Assembly: GCF_015594545.1 (NCBI RefSeq)
Contig: NZ_JADIIO010000001.1
Span: 558,001-622,000, forward strand
Direction of reading: 5' to 3'
Source: Staphylococcus durrellii
Lineage (GTDB): Bacteria > Bacillota > Bacilli > Staphylococcales > Staphylococcaceae
DNA length: 64,000 nt
Below, piece by piece: positions 25,685 through 35,154 of this stretch. The number at the start of each line of letters is the position of its first letter. Within the stretch, counting starts at the first letter, position 1. Made by a program: the position numbers and the translations under genes. The notes under the pieces are model-generated. The model did not search any database. It was not told where the DNA came from and worked only from the letters and a program-made list of their open reading frames with translations.

Positions 25685-26329
25685 TTAAATTGTGTTGATA
25701 CGTTTACGTTTATTTCTAAAGAAAAGACTAATAAATACTAATGCTAAACTACATACTAATAGAATAAGCGCATTGTTTATTGCATCTGCTTGTGTTAGTA
25801 CTTGGTCTGGTTTAATAGATACGTAATATTGACTCAAACTATTAGCTATACGTGAGGCAATATTTTGTAGAATAATTGAAAATCCAAAAGTTATGACTAA
25901 CATAATAATTAATGTGAATAGGTTTATAATTTTTAGTACCGTGCGGTTGAAAATTATAGTAAATATTGATAAAACTAAGCTAACAATCACCGCAATGAAA
26001 AATATGTTAAAGACTAGTATAAGTGAATCAATACGCGATTGCAGATTTGCGATATTATCAATATTAATATTGAGATTAGAAATATTATTTAAAGTTTCTT
26101 GGAAATGGTTTAATTGATGAAAAGTAATAGGTTTATTAACTATCTCTAAATTAAATACAGGTTGTTTATACATGCTGTAGCCAGTTATTGCCGTCAAAAT
26201 AACCACAATTAAATGAATTATAAGATTAAACCAAGAGAACCTTTTTTTACCTAACTTTGCACCTCGATGCATCGGGGCGGTTGTTAACGTATGTTCAAAA
26301 TTTTTGAATCTGTGATCTTGTTCAGCCAT
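25685..26329 (-). CDS. Four-helix membrane protein of unknown function
   Basis: A 214-residue protein. The basic, His-containing N-terminal tail (about 1-35) is cytoplasmic by the positive-inside rule. Four hydrophobic helices follow, at roughly 33-56, 100-126, 130-152 and 180-205, with an external loop rich in Asn and Leu after helix 1, and a basic C-terminus. I recognise no family. The start at 26329 is fixed by AAAGGAGT six bases upstream. It is convergent with the efflux operon and divergent from the esterase. Confidence 0.75.
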   Translation of the reverse strand: MAEQDHRFKNFEHTLTTAPMHRGAKLGKKRFSWFNLIIHLIVVILTAITGYSMYKQPVFNLEIVNKPITFHQLNHFQETLNNISNLNINIDNIANLQSRIDSLILVFNIFFIAVIVSLVLSIFTIIFNRTVLKIINLFTLIIMLVITFGFSIILQNIASRIANSLSQYYVSIKPDQVLTQADAINNALILLVCSLALVFISLFFRNKRKRINTI

Positions 26330-26551
26330 AAATACTCCTTTCAATTTAAACAGACATATTTTTTAAAGCCCAAAATTTTTATGTTAGTATTTAAATAATG
26401 ATATGCTAAATATTCATATTATATTGGTAATAAAATAGTTATTTATAATTTATTATAACTGTTTTTTTAGTTTAAGTGGGAAAATTTATACAATAAATAT
26501 TATAAGACTTATATTGTTTTTAAATCTATAAAAAGAATAGGTTGGTTAACC

Positions 26552-27451
26552 ATGACTTTTAATATAATGAATTACTTAATAAATAAATATTTAGTCCCCG
26601 TTAGAACGATTAACTTTGATGATGAAAAACAACTTCAACAATTTATGAACGAGCGTGAAAAACTTAATGCCCAAAAACATAAACAACCAGAAAGTTTAAA
26701 TATTAAGTCTAATTTAGAGAAACAAATGTTCGAAGATATGCAAGTGTTTAGATTTAATTTCAGACATAATAACAAGCGAAAGATATTATATTTGCACGGT
26801 GGTTATAATGTATTACAACCATCAATTTTTCATTGGCGATTTATGGACAAACTAGCATTAAATACGTTATATGAAATAGTTATGCCCATTTATCCTAAAG
26901 CTCCGACAAACAATGTAGAAGATACTTATAAAGCAATTCATGCATTGTACCAACAATTGGTTACCGAAGTAGGTGAAGAGAATATAGTTGTTATGGGGGA
27001 TGGTTCTGGAGGTAGCTTAGCACTTAGTTTTGTGCAACAATTAAATGCTGAAGGTCATCTACTACCTAAGAAAGTTTACTTGCTGTCTCCTTTACTAGAT
27101 GCAGAATTAAAAAATGAACAAATTACAGATGATTTAATTAATAAAGACAAGTTAGTTCATATTGAAGGTGTGCGTGATGTGATGAATGTTTGGTCTAGTG
27201 ACCATGCATTAAAAGATGCTAAAATTTCTCCGATAAATGGCGACATAAAGCATTTACCGCCTATTTATGTGTTTGGAAGTACGCAAGAAGTTTATTATCC
27301 AGACATGTTAAAGTTGGTCAAATTGGGAGAAGGATATCAACTGCCGATACACTTTTATCCATATAAAAGAATGATTCATGGGTTTCCTTTATATCCAGTT
27401 AGACAGTCTCATAAAGTAGTAAGACAAATTGTCCAATCCTTAAAAGTTTAA
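26552..27451 (+). CDS. Alpha/beta hydrolase, HSL-type esterase
   Basis: A 299-residue alpha/beta hydrolase_3 protein. Seen: the oxyanion-hole HGG (82-84), the nucleophile elbow GDGSGG with Ser152 (the first position of the usual GDSAGG has an extra variation), and the catalytic His276 in MIHGFPLYP. The acid is probably the Glu or Asp in the FGSTQEVYYPD segment. Such enzymes hydrolyse short acyl or carboxyl esters; the natural substrate is unknown. The ribosome site AGGTTGG is weak. It is a single gene closed by a terminator shared with the next, convergent pair. Confidence 0.85.
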   Translation: MTFNIMNYLINKYLVPVRTINFDDEKQLQQFMNEREKLNAQKHKQPESLNIKSNLEKQMFEDMQVFRFNFRHNNKRKILYLHGGYNVLQPSIFHWRFMDKLALNTLYEIVMPIYPKAPTNNVEDTYKAIHALYQQLVTEVGEENIVVMGDGSGGSLALSFVQQLNAEGHLLPKKVYLLSPLLDAELKNEQITDDLINKDKLVHIEGVRDVMNVWSSDHALKDAKISPINGDIKHLPPIYVFGSTQEVYYPDMLKLVKLGEGYQLPIHFYPYKRMIHGFPLYPVRQSHKVVRQIVQSLKV

Positions 27452-27480
27452 TAATTGTACTCTACTATACAATAATTCAA

Positions 27481-27526
27481 ACAAAAGCCGTCATTATCCA
27501 TTATAAGATAATGACGGCTTTTTAAA
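27481..27526. terminator. Bidirectional terminator
   Basis: AAAAGCCGTCATTATC (27483-27498) / GATAATGACGGCTTTT (27507-27522), T-run following. Confidence 0.92.
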
Positions 27527-27931
27527 TTAGTTACTAGTAACTAGTGTATTTATAGAATCTATTATTATTTTTTGTCCTTTTAAAGTAAATAAATAGGAAA
27601 TAACTGTCGCAAAGTCATCGTCTGGCAAATTCATTTGAGCGAAATTTTGTGCCGCTTTGTTATAATCTTCTGTTATATTTTGTGCATATTGTTCATAGTG
27701 GTTGCGAAATACTTCATCATCTTCATAGGCATCTAATAGTGAATTAACGGCATTTATCGTTTTTTTCTGTCCACGATAAAAACTAATATTAAGCCCTCGA
27801 TCAATTAACTGATCATCAGGACCATTTATAACTAATGATTTGCTTTGATTAAGTTCACTTAAAGCAGCTTTAGTTGTGTCGTGATAATCGTATAATTGTG
27901 TTCGAATAATTACTGTTAGTGAATTAGACAT
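27527..27931 (-). CDS. Hypothetical protein, co-transcribed with thioesterase
   Basis: A 134-residue soluble, acidic protein of mixed helix content. It contains an SFYRGQKKTINAVNSLLDAY region and an acidic C-terminal helical part. No motif or family is recognised. AAGGAG lies 8 nt before the ATG at 27931. Only 12 bp separate it from the thioesterase gene upstream, so the two should be translated from one mRNA and may act together. Confidence 0.7.
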   Translation of the reverse strand: MSNSLTVIIRTQLYDYHDTTKAALSELNQSKSLVINGPDDQLIDRGLNISFYRGQKKTINAVNSLLDAYEDDEVFRNHYEQYAQNITEDYNKAAQNFAQMNLPDDDFATVISYLFTLKGQKIIIDSINTLVTSN

Positions 27932-27943
27932 ATGTTTCACTCC

Positions 27944-28411
27944 TTATTTTGGTATGCCGATACGATGGCCAAGTTGTTTAGGCCACTTTATAGTCGGTTG
28001 TTGTGCATAGTATTGTTCTAATTGTTGGTAGTATTGTTGAGGGAAAGGACTTACTTTATTCGTATTTCTATCAATACCTAACATCATCGCTTCGTTAGTT
28101 GCGGCAAGCGAATCATCTTGCTTATACATAAATGCAAAAAAGTGTGCTCTTTTGACATCATAGTCATACAAATATAATTTAACTGTATATGTTTCATCGA
28201 GCTTTAATTCCTGAAGATAACTTGTTTGTTCTTCAGCTGTAAACATAGTGTAGTTTAGTATTTCTCTTTCTTTAAGGGACAAGCCATGTGCGTAATTAAA
28301 TTGATTGATAATATCACTAAATATATGATTATAATGTGAATCATGCATGTGATTATTGTGGTCAATCATGTCGGATGAAACGTGCTGTGAGACTGTAAAA
28401 ATTGTAGTCAT
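27944..28411 (-). CDS. Hotdog-fold acyl-CoA thioesterase (4HBT family)
   Basis: A 155-residue single hotdog domain. The N-terminal strand is followed by MIDHNNHMHDSHYNHIF (15-31), the D-x(3)-H-x-x-x-x-Y pattern of 4-hydroxybenzoyl-CoA/YbgC-type thioesterases, with Asp17 as the probable catalytic acid. The remainder gives the beta sheet (YTVKLYLYDYDVKRAHFFAFMY). The substrate acyl group is unknown. The ribosome site GAAAGGAC is clear. It is first gene of a two-gene unit and divergent from corA. Confidence 0.8.
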   Translation of the reverse strand: MTTIFTVSQHVSSDMIDHNNHMHDSHYNHIFSDIINQFNYAHGLSLKEREILNYTMFTAEEQTSYLQELKLDETYTVKLYLYDYDVKRAHFFAFMYKQDDSLAATNEAMMLGIDRNTNKVSPFPQQYYQQLEQYYAQQPTIKWPKQLGHRIGIPK

Positions 28412-28541
28412 TGTCCTTTCAACTCCTGAATTTCTATTTATTGATTGATACCGTCTACAATTATATTACTAAATATAGTTTAAACATACATCTGTCATGA
28501 TTCATGGTAAAATAAAAGAAAATAGTTGGGGAGGAAATTTT

Positions 28542-29489
28542 ATGGGGCTAACGATAAAATATCAAATTGGCGACCATCCACTTCAACAAGTTGGTGATGA
28601 ACAAGCCTTACCCGATGAGGCTGATTTCATATGGTATGATTACGAAAATCCAACATCATTAGAAAATCATCAATTACAAAATGATTTTAATTTTAATAAA
28701 CTTGAAATTGATGATACAGTTAACGGTACACCAAGAGCAAAATATAAAAAATATGCTTCATATCAATATATTGTTGTTCATGGCATACGTGATGAAGATT
28801 ACAGACCGACTGCAATTAACTTTTTTATAAAAGATAATGTGTTAATTACATATCATCATACACATGAACAAGCTATTACAGATATTAATAATACTTTAAG
28901 TGAACACACGACCGACCGTTTAACTGCCAGCAGCGTCATGCTTTATACTATAGATCAACTTGTAGATTATTATTTTGATTATATTTATGGTATAGAAGAA
29001 AAAGTTTATGATTTTGAAGATAAACACGTAAATGATACTACGAGTAAGGTCATTATGGATGACGTTTTTAAGTTGCGTTCGGATATCATAAAATTAAAAC
29101 GGATAGTCTTTCCGATGCATGAACTTATAGTGACACTTAAAGATAGTCAAACGCTATTTAATAGTCATAAAGACTATTTATATATTCAACATATTGAAGA
29201 TCATATGATTAAACAAGAAAATAGTATTAAAACTTCTGACGAGATGACCAATGAAATAAGAGAGAATTATGAATCGTATAGTTCTTATAAAATGAATAAT
29301 ATAATGCAAATATTGACGCTTGTATCTGTGATTTTCTCACCATTAGCGTTAATTACAGGTATTTACGGTATGAACTTTAAATATATGCCAGAATTAAATT
29401 GGCACTACAGTTATTTCGCTGTGTTAATCATAATGTTAATTATTTCTATTATTTGTATTTGGTATTTTAAAAAGAAAAAATGGTTTTAA
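28542..29489 (+). CDS. corA: CorA-type magnesium transporter
   Basis: A 315-residue 2-TM-GxN channel. The large cytoplasmic funnel (1-250) has the long stalk helix region VIMDDVFKLRSDIIKLKRIV. It is followed by TM1 ending in the selectivity motif YGMNFKYMPE (GMN at 276-278), TM2 and a Lys-rich tail. It should conduct Mg2+, possibly Co2+ and Ni2+. The start at 28542 follows GGGAGGA. An upstream in-frame start 15 codons earlier would lie before the ribosome site. fni follows after 43 bp. Confidence 0.92.
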   Translation: MGLTIKYQIGDHPLQQVGDEQALPDEADFIWYDYENPTSLENHQLQNDFNFNKLEIDDTVNGTPRAKYKKYASYQYIVVHGIRDEDYRPTAINFFIKDNVLITYHHTHEQAITDINNTLSEHTTDRLTASSVMLYTIDQLVDYYFDYIYGIEEKVYDFEDKHVNDTTSKVIMDDVFKLRSDIIKLKRIVFPMHELIVTLKDSQTLFNSHKDYLYIQHIEDHMIKQENSIKTSDEMTNEIRENYESYSSYKMNNIMQILTLVSVIFSPLALITGIYGMNFKYMPELNWHYSYFAVLIIMLIISIICIWYFKKKKWF

Positions 29490-29532
29490 CTGTGTTTAAC
29501 TAAATTTAACAAAAATGAAAGTAGGGACAATA

Positions 29533-30573
29533 GTGAGCGATTCAAAGCGAGAACAAAGAAAAAATGATCATGTGGAAATAGCAATGGCACAAACAGATGC
29601 CCCACAATCAGATTTTGATAAAATTAGATTTGTACATCATTCAATACCAGACATAGATGTTAGTGATATTGATTTAAGTAGTCATTTAACTGATTTCTCA
29701 TTGGACTATCCAATTTATATCAATGCAATGACGGGCGGTAGTGAATGGACTAAAAATATAAACGAAAAATTAGCAGTCGTAGCACGTGAAACAGGTTTAG
29801 CTATGGCAGTTGGATCAACACATGCAGCGTTACGTAATTCAAATATGGCATCTTCTTTTAGTATCGTACGCGACACGAACCCAAGTGGTATAGTCTTTAG
29901 TAACGTTGGTGCAGATGTACCTGTTGAAAAAGCAGAAGAAGCGGTTAAACTATTAGATGCACAAGCATTGCAAGTGCACGTTAATTCTCCTCAAGAATTA
30001 GTTATGCCTGAGGGAAATAGAGAATTTTCAACGTGGATAGATAATTTAGCGTTGATTGTAGAGCGTGTACCCGTACCTGTTATCGTTAAAGAAGTCGGTT
30101 TTGGTATGAGTAAAGAAACAATTCAAAGCCTTCAGGCAATAGGTGTAAAATATGTTGACGTCAGTGGTAAAGGTGGTACAAATTTCGTTGATATTGAAAA
30201 TGAACGCCGTTCTTTAAAAGATATGAACTATTTATCATCTTGGGGCCAATCTACTGTTGAATCATTATTAGAAAGTACTAAATTCCAGCAAGATATTAAT
30301 GTATTAGCGAGTGGGGGAGTTAGAACACCATTAGACGCTGTAAAATGTTTGGCACTAGGGGCAAACGCAGTAGGTATGTCACGACCATTTTTAAATCATA
30401 TTGAAAACTATGGTATTACTTCTACGTTAGATTATGTCGAGGAATTCATCGACCAAATGAAAAAAATTATGACTATGTTAAATGTACGAACGATTAAAGA
30501 GTTGGAACAAACACAAATTGTATTTAACCCTGAGTTAATTTCATGGATGGAACAAAGAGGTTTAACAATTTAA
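29533..30573 (+). CDS. fni: Type 2 isopentenyl-diphosphate delta-isomerase
   Basis: A 346-residue FMN- and NADPH-dependent enzyme interconverting IPP and DMAPP in the mevalonate-based isoprenoid pathway of staphylococci. Very close to S. aureus Fni: QREQRKN-like start, [53 protein letters not shown] and the phosphate/FMN site [13 protein letters not shown]. The start is a GTG at 29533 (ribosome site AGTAGGGA), which reproduces the (M)SD...REQRKN N-terminus. The ATG at 29515 lies upstream of the ribosome site. Confidence 0.95.
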   Translation: MSDSKREQRKNDHVEIAMAQTDAPQSDFDKIRFVHHSIPDIDVSDIDLSSHLTDFSLDYPIYINAMTGGSEWTKNINEKLAVVARETGLAMAVGSTHAALRNSNMASSFSIVRDTNPSGIVFSNVGADVPVEKAEEAVKLLDAQALQVHVNSPQELVMPEGNREFSTWIDNLALIVERVPVPVIVKEVGFGMSKETIQSLQAIGVKYVDVSGKGGTNFVDIENERRSLKDMNYLSSWGQSTVESLLESTKFQQDINVLASGGVRTPLDAVKCLALGANAVGMSRPFLNHIENYGITSTLDYVEEFIDQMKKIMTMLNVRTIKELEQTQIVFNPELISWMEQRGLTI

Positions 30574-30584
30574 AATTTTGTAAA

Positions 30585-30634
30585 TTAAAACGTTAGTAAT
30601 CAAGTTTAAGTACTTATTACTAACGTTTTTTAAT
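30585..30634. terminator. Bidirectional terminator fni / gltS
   Basis: AAAACGTTAGTAAT (30587-30600) / ATTACTAACGTTTT (30616-30629), then T-run. Confidence 0.9.
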
Positions 30635-30638
30635 TATA

Positions 30639-31847
30639 TTATTTTAGAATGTTAATAAATGAAGTTACGATAGGGACACCTAATAAGTCGATTAAAAAGG
30701 CACCTACTATAGGAACTACTAAATATGCCTTTGGAGAGGCGCCAAATTTTTTCGTGATAACATCTAGGTTTGCCATTGCATTTGGTGTAGCTCCTAGTCC
30801 ATGTCCAATAAAACCGCCAATCATAACTGCAGCATCGTAATTTTTGCCTAATCCTCGGAAAACAACAAACACTGAGAACAAGACGATAAAAATAATCTGT
30901 ACGATAACTATAATAATTAATGGAATAGCTAATTTATAAATATCTGTTAGGTTTATACTCATCAATGCAATAGATAAAAATAGACTTAATGAAACGTCAC
31001 TAATTTTGTCGATGATTTTCATGTCTATGATTTGTAAGTTACCGTATTCAGAGATATTTCTTATGATGACAGCTACGAACATGGCACCAACATACATTGG
31101 AATATTGATATTAGTTAAGTCTGTAAAAGTATTACCAATATAACTACCTATAGCCATACATACCGCAACGATAGTAAATTGTAATAAGAAAATAGTTGTC
31201 GGTTCCATTTTATTATGTAAATTTTCGTTATAGGATACAGTACTATAATCTTCTTTTGTAGATTCTGCTTGAGAAGGTTTTAAATTATATTTATTTATTA
31301 AGTATTTAACGACTGGTCCACCAATAAGTCCTCCAGCAACTAGACCTAACGTTGCAGCTGCTAACGCTGCTGTGAGTGCTGAATGATAACCAAGCTGTTG
31401 AATAGTTTGTCCATATGCCGCAGCGTTACCGTGTCCACCTTCCATCGACATTGAACCAGCAGTAATACCGAGCAACGGTGGTATATTTAGCACTTTTGCC
31501 AAAGAAACACCAATCACGTTTTGCAATATTGCTAAAATGCCACAAAAAATAAAATATAAAATAAGTACCTTGCCGCCTAATTTTAATAATTTTAGTGAAG
31601 CACCTAGACCGATAGTGGTAAAGAAAGCTAACATAAAGAAATTTTGTAAAAAGTCAGAGCTCAGTTTTATAGTCACAATGTTTAAACTCTGTAAAACTGC
31701 AACCAAGATTGAAAATAATAACCCACCTATAACAGGAGCTGGGATACATAATTTCTTTAATATTGAAACATGATTAACGATGTAGACACCGACTAAGTAT
31801 AAGATGCTTGCTAGAGCAAGCGTCGTGACAGCATCAATGTGTAACAT
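30639..31847 (-). CDS. gltS: Sodium:glutamate symporter GltS
   Basis: A 402-residue membrane protein in two inverted halves. Each has a Gly-rich re-entrant loop: MSMEGGHGNAAAYG in the first half, GGFIGHGLGATPNAMAN in the second. These are the hallmarks of the ESS (GltS) family, which takes up glutamate with Na+. The ribosome site AAAGGAGGG is strong. A cre site lies about 30-45 bp upstream, so uptake should fall when glucose is plentiful. It is monocistronic. Confidence 0.92.
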   Translation of the reverse strand: MLHIDAVTTLALASILYLVGVYIVNHVSILKKLCIPAPVIGGLLFSILVAVLQSLNIVTIKLSSDFLQNFFMLAFFTTIGLGASLKLLKLGGKVLILYFIFCGILAILQNVIGVSLAKVLNIPPLLGITAGSMSMEGGHGNAAAYGQTIQQLGYHSALTAALAAATLGLVAGGLIGGPVVKYLINKYNLKPSQAESTKEDYSTVSYNENLHNKMEPTTIFLLQFTIVAVCMAIGSYIGNTFTDLTNINIPMYVGAMFVAVIIRNISEYGNLQIIDMKIIDKISDVSLSLFLSIALMSINLTDIYKLAIPLIIIVIVQIIFIVLFSVFVVFRGLGKNYDAAVMIGGFIGHGLGATPNAMANLDVITKKFGASPKAYLVVPIVGAFLIDLLGVPIVTSFINILK

Positions 31848-31875
31848 AAATTTCCCTCCTTTAATAACATTTTAT

Positions 31876-31890
31876 AGCAATCGTTTACAA
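31876..31890 (-). promoter_or_regulatory. cre site upstream of gltS
   Basis: On the minus strand TTGTAAACGATTGCT, which fits WTGNAANCGNWNNCW at all defined positions. Confidence 0.7.
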
Positions 31891-32077
31891 AAACACCTAA
31901 AGGGCATTATATATTCTATGAGGGAGTAATTGCAATGACTATTACATAGATTATATAAAGATATACACATTAAATATTTTTTCAGACTAATTAGAATAAG
32001 TTTGAATTAATGACTTTATATTTATTTTTAGGTACTATGTAATCACGAGTAAATTGATAGAGATAAGGGGTAATGTC

Positions 32078-33406
32078 ATGGAAAATTCACTACGCAGCCA
32101 AAAACAATATGGTGCATTAGCATTATTACCGTTAGTCATATTTTTAGTGTTATATATCGGCGTAGGTATAACATTTACAATTATGGGTAAAGAGGATGCA
32201 TTTGATCAATTACCACGACATGTTGCAGTATTTATCGGTATTGTCATTGCATGGACTTTTTATGATAGAAAGACAAAGTTTGCGAAAAAAGTGCAAATAT
32301 TTACAGAAAATGCCGGTAATTCAGGTATTGTAAATTTAGGACTTATCTTATTACTTGCAGGTGCATTTTCTACTGTGACATCTGACATGGGCGGTAAAGA
32401 CGCAATGGTCAACATGGGCTTATCCGTTATCCCACCCAGTTTATTAATCCCTGGAATTTTTATAATGAGTGGTTTCGCGGCATTAACGCTTGGCACTTCT
32501 ACAGGTGCTCAAGCAGCATTTATACCAGTGGGCGTTGCAGTTGCTCAAGCGGCAGATTTAAGTATCGCGGCAGCAGGTGCAGCTGTCATTGCCGGTGCAT
32601 ATTTTGGTGATAATTTATCTATTATCTCAGATACGACGATAGCTGCTACAAATGGTGTGGGCGCTAAAATGAAGGATAAATTTAAAATGAATGTATTGAT
32701 TGCTTTACCAGCTGCCATCTTAACGGCAGTTTGTTATGGCATTGTCGGAGGTACTGGCACAGTTAAAGGCGATTTAAGCTTTAACATTATTAATATTTTG
32801 CCTTATTTATTTGTACTAATAGCTGCTATTGCAGGATTAGACGTTATATTAGTTTTAATTATCGGAATTTTAATGGCAGGTTTATTAGGTATAGTTCAAG
32901 GAAATATGGGCATTTTCCAATTTACTAAGGCAATAGGCGATGGCATGCAAAGTATGTTTTTAATCTTTTTAGTAGCCTTTTTAGTATCTGGTCTAGTGGC
33001 ATTAATTCGTTACTATGGCGGTATTGATTGGATTATTCAAGCAATGAAGGCTAAAGCAAAAGGGCGTAAAAGTGCGGAATATGTCATAGGTTTTATGTCA
33101 GGTATTTTATCGGCAGCATTGTCGCATAATACGTTAGCTATTATTATTTCGGCCCCAATAGCTAAAGAAATTGGCGATGAATATAAAGTTCCGCCTAAAA
33201 GAATGGCGAGTTTACTAGATATTTTTGCTTGTTGTGCTTTAATGGTATTGCCGCATGATAGTGGTATGTTAATGGTTGAGCAATATGGCCATGTCTCATA
33301 CTTAGATGTTTTAAAATATTCATACTATCCAGTAATATTTATTATTTGCACAATGATAACAATTCAGTTCGGGCTGTTAAATAAAAAGAAAGTTAACAAT
33401 AAATAA
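32078..33406 (+). CDS. NhaC-type Na+/H+ antiporter family protein (paralogue 1)
   Basis: A 442-residue protein with about 11-12 membrane spans. The core shows GTSTGAQAAFIPVGVAVAQA, the family signature YFGDNLSIISDTTIAA and LSHNTLAIIISAPIAKEI with polar residues in the membrane. NhaC-superfamily members exchange Na+/H+, malate/lactate or amino acids, and the cargo cannot be chosen here. It is clearly homologous to the gene at 53785-55098. I set the start at 32078 (ribosome site AAGGGG), not at the upstream ATG at 32054. Confidence 0.85.
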   Translation: MENSLRSQKQYGALALLPLVIFLVLYIGVGITFTIMGKEDAFDQLPRHVAVFIGIVIAWTFYDRKTKFAKKVQIFTENAGNSGIVNLGLILLLAGAFSTVTSDMGGKDAMVNMGLSVIPPSLLIPGIFIMSGFAALTLGTSTGAQAAFIPVGVAVAQAADLSIAAAGAAVIAGAYFGDNLSIISDTTIAATNGVGAKMKDKFKMNVLIALPAAILTAVCYGIVGGTGTVKGDLSFNIINILPYLFVLIAAIAGLDVILVLIIGILMAGLLGIVQGNMGIFQFTKAIGDGMQSMFLIFLVAFLVSGLVALIRYYGGIDWIIQAMKAKAKGRKSAEYVIGFMSGILSAALSHNTLAIIISAPIAKEIGDEYKVPPKRMASLLDIFACCALMVLPHDSGMLMVEQYGHVSYLDVLKYSYYPVIFIICTMITIQFGLLNKKKVNNK

Positions 33407-33421
33407 TAGAAATTAAATATG

Positions 33422-33468
33422 GAAAGACGCTACGATAGCATGAATATGTTATCGTAGCGTTTTATTGT
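33422..33468. terminator. Bidirectional terminator
   Basis: GACGCTACGATA pairs with TATCGTAGCGTT within 33424-33463, with T-run following. Confidence 0.85.
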
Positions 33469-33474
33469 TTGATA

Positions 33475-34083
33475 TTATTTCCAAGTTTCACTCGGTGGTA
33501 TTATAGCAGATTTTTTAAGATGAGATACATAAGGGTTACCTTTAACCGTATAGCGTAAAGACTTGTACGTCCATTCACCTTTGTTAGGTATACCAATGCG
33601 ACCACTTTCTTCTATTGATCTAGGGTGCTTTCTATTTTTAGTATCGATTAATAAATTACCTTCATTTAGTCTCGAGCCATCTATATGTCTTGGTATATTA
33701 AACGCTTTAGTCCATTTTCCGGGACCATTCGTAATGTCGTATCCTGTCTTGCCACGACGATCAGACATTGTTTCTATACCTTCTTCTGGTTCGATAGCTC
33801 GAATCAATACACCTTCAGGTATATTGGCTTGTTGCGTAACGAAATTAATTAGTAAATGAGTGTGCATGACATGAGCATAAATTGTACCACCTTGTTTATA
33901 TAAGGATGCTACTTTAGGCGTGCGTTTGCCATTAAACCCGTGAGCTGCTTTATCATCAAATCCTAAATAGGCTTCTGTTTCAACAATATAACCCGTAAAT
34001 GTTTGATGTGTATCATGATAAATAATTTTTACACCTAGTAAATCTTTAGCAATCGCTGTAGTATCGCGTTGTAAAAAATCCAC
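33475..34083 (-). CDS. 3-methyladenine DNA glycosylase (AAG/MPG family)
   Basis: A 202-residue base-excision repair enzyme of the mammalian AAG type. Seen: the DLLG start, [18 protein letters not shown] (catalytic Glu in ETEAY), [21 protein letters not shown] and [12 protein letters not shown], all conserved in the family. It removes alkylated purines such as 3-methyladenine and hypoxanthine. It starts with GTG at 34083, with AGGAGG 10-11 nt before it. A long perfect palindrome lies about 22 bp further upstream in its leader. Confidence 0.9.
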   Translation of the reverse strand: MDFLQRDTTAIAKDLLGVKIIYHDTHQTFTGYIVETEAYLGFDDKAAHGFNGKRTPKVASLYKQGGTIYAHVMHTHLLINFVTQQANIPEGVLIRAIEPEEGIETMSDRRGKTGYDITNGPGKWTKAFNIPRHIDGSRLNEGNLLIDTKNRKHPRSIEESGRIGIPNKGEWTYKSLRYTVKGNPYVSHLKKSAIIPPSETWK

Positions 34084-34105
34084 GTTTTATATGCCTCCTA
34101 AAAAT

Positions 34106-34140
34106 AATACAAAATTAACTCATTTAGTTAATTTTGTATT
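34106..34140. promoter_or_regulatory. Perfect 15-bp palindrome between divergent genes
   Basis: AATACAAAATTAACT / AGTTAATTTTGTATT with a 5-nt centre (CATTT). It stands upstream of the glycosylase start and of the DUF805 gene. It could be an operator or a leader hairpin. T-richness after the stem is modest, and no transcript is expected to end here. Confidence 0.6.
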
Positions 34141-34254
34141 ATTTTATATATTTACATTGTTTTGGTAAACTACTTAATATATAAGTTGTAGAGTTATTTA
34201 ATTTATACATATAGTTTACATATAAAATATAACATAATAAAGGAGTTGAACAAT

Positions 34255-34866
34255 ATGACGTCAAAAGTAGGCTTTGGTACTGCTTATAAGTTATTTTGGA
34301 AAAACTACGTTAACTTTACTGGACGATCGAGAAGGAGTGAATATTGGTATACGTTTTTATGGCATATTATAGTTTGTATTCCAGGTATATTACTACTAGT
34401 TGGTGGTATAATAGGTTTAGTTTTTGCTCTGATTAATAGTAGTGCAAGTGCTTCTGGTATAAGTGCTATATGTCTTATCTTTGGATGGATATATTTAGCG
34501 ATTTATGGGCTTGCGACATTCATTCCGAATTATGCGCTGCTAATTAGAAGGTTTCATGATACAGGTCGTACCATGCTCATTCCAATAATAATATTTGTAT
34601 TTTCTATTGTTATTAACGTTGTTCCTTCGGTCATTTCTGTTCAACTTTCGGATAACAATAGTTTAACGGGTTCAATTATTTCTTTAATTTTGTATTTAGT
34701 ATTTTTCGTGTTAACTGTATATCAAATCGTGATTTGTTGTCTTGACAGTGAACGTCAACACAATCAATATGGACCAAGTACAAAATATAATGAAGACGCT
34801 GCTGATATTCAAAGCAAAGCGCCTAATGAAGAAAACTTAAATAAACGAGATAACAATTATTACTAA
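34255..34866 (+). CDS. DUF805 membrane protein
   Basis: A 203-residue protein with the DUF805 layout. The amphipathic start YKLFWKNYVNFTGRSRRSEYW (Arg-rich, the family signature) is followed by four membrane helices with RRFHDTGRT after the second or third, then a polar C-terminal tail. Function of the family is not established. The start is set to ATG 34255 with AAAGGAG upstream; a TTG three codons earlier is too close. Confidence 0.85.
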   Translation: MTSKVGFGTAYKLFWKNYVNFTGRSRRSEYWYTFLWHIIVCIPGILLLVGGIIGLVFALINSSASASGISAICLIFGWIYLAIYGLATFIPNYALLIRRFHDTGRTMLIPIIIFVFSIVINVVPSVISVQLSDNNSLTGSIISLILYLVFFVLTVYQIVICCLDSERQHNQYGPSTKYNEDAADIQSKAPNEENLNKRDNNYY

Positions 34867-34894
34867 AGTAAAAAGTCAATAAGCATATATTTTA

Positions 34895-34950
34895 TGTAAA
34901 CACCCAATCAATGTGTTAAAAAACGGGCATATTGATTGGGTGTTTTTGTT
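34895..34950 (+). terminator. Terminator after DUF805 gene
   Basis: AACACCCAATCAAT (34899-34912) / ATTGATTGGGTGTT (34931-34944), then T-run. Confidence 0.88.
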
Positions 34951-35055
34951 TCAATGCTATATGAAGTATGCTGCTCTTTTTAAAGATAATGGCTTCTTAG
35001 AATTTTATCATCAGTAATTTAAACGATAGAATGAAAATTGAATTCAGGTATAAAG

Positions 35056-35100
35056 TAAAAAGGCAATGTCTATCATGTTTAGATAGCAATTACCTTTACG
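35056..35100 (-). terminator. araB terminator; imperfect member of the CTAT-N9-ATAG hairpin family
   Basis: AAAAGGCAATGTCTAT (ending 35073), 9-nt loop, ATAGCAATTACCTTT (35083-35097). Two mismatches in the stem. Confidence 0.7.
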
Positions 35101-35154
35101 TGTTAATTAAAGATATTTAGGTCTTTTAACAATTATTAAAGTTACTGTATGAAA

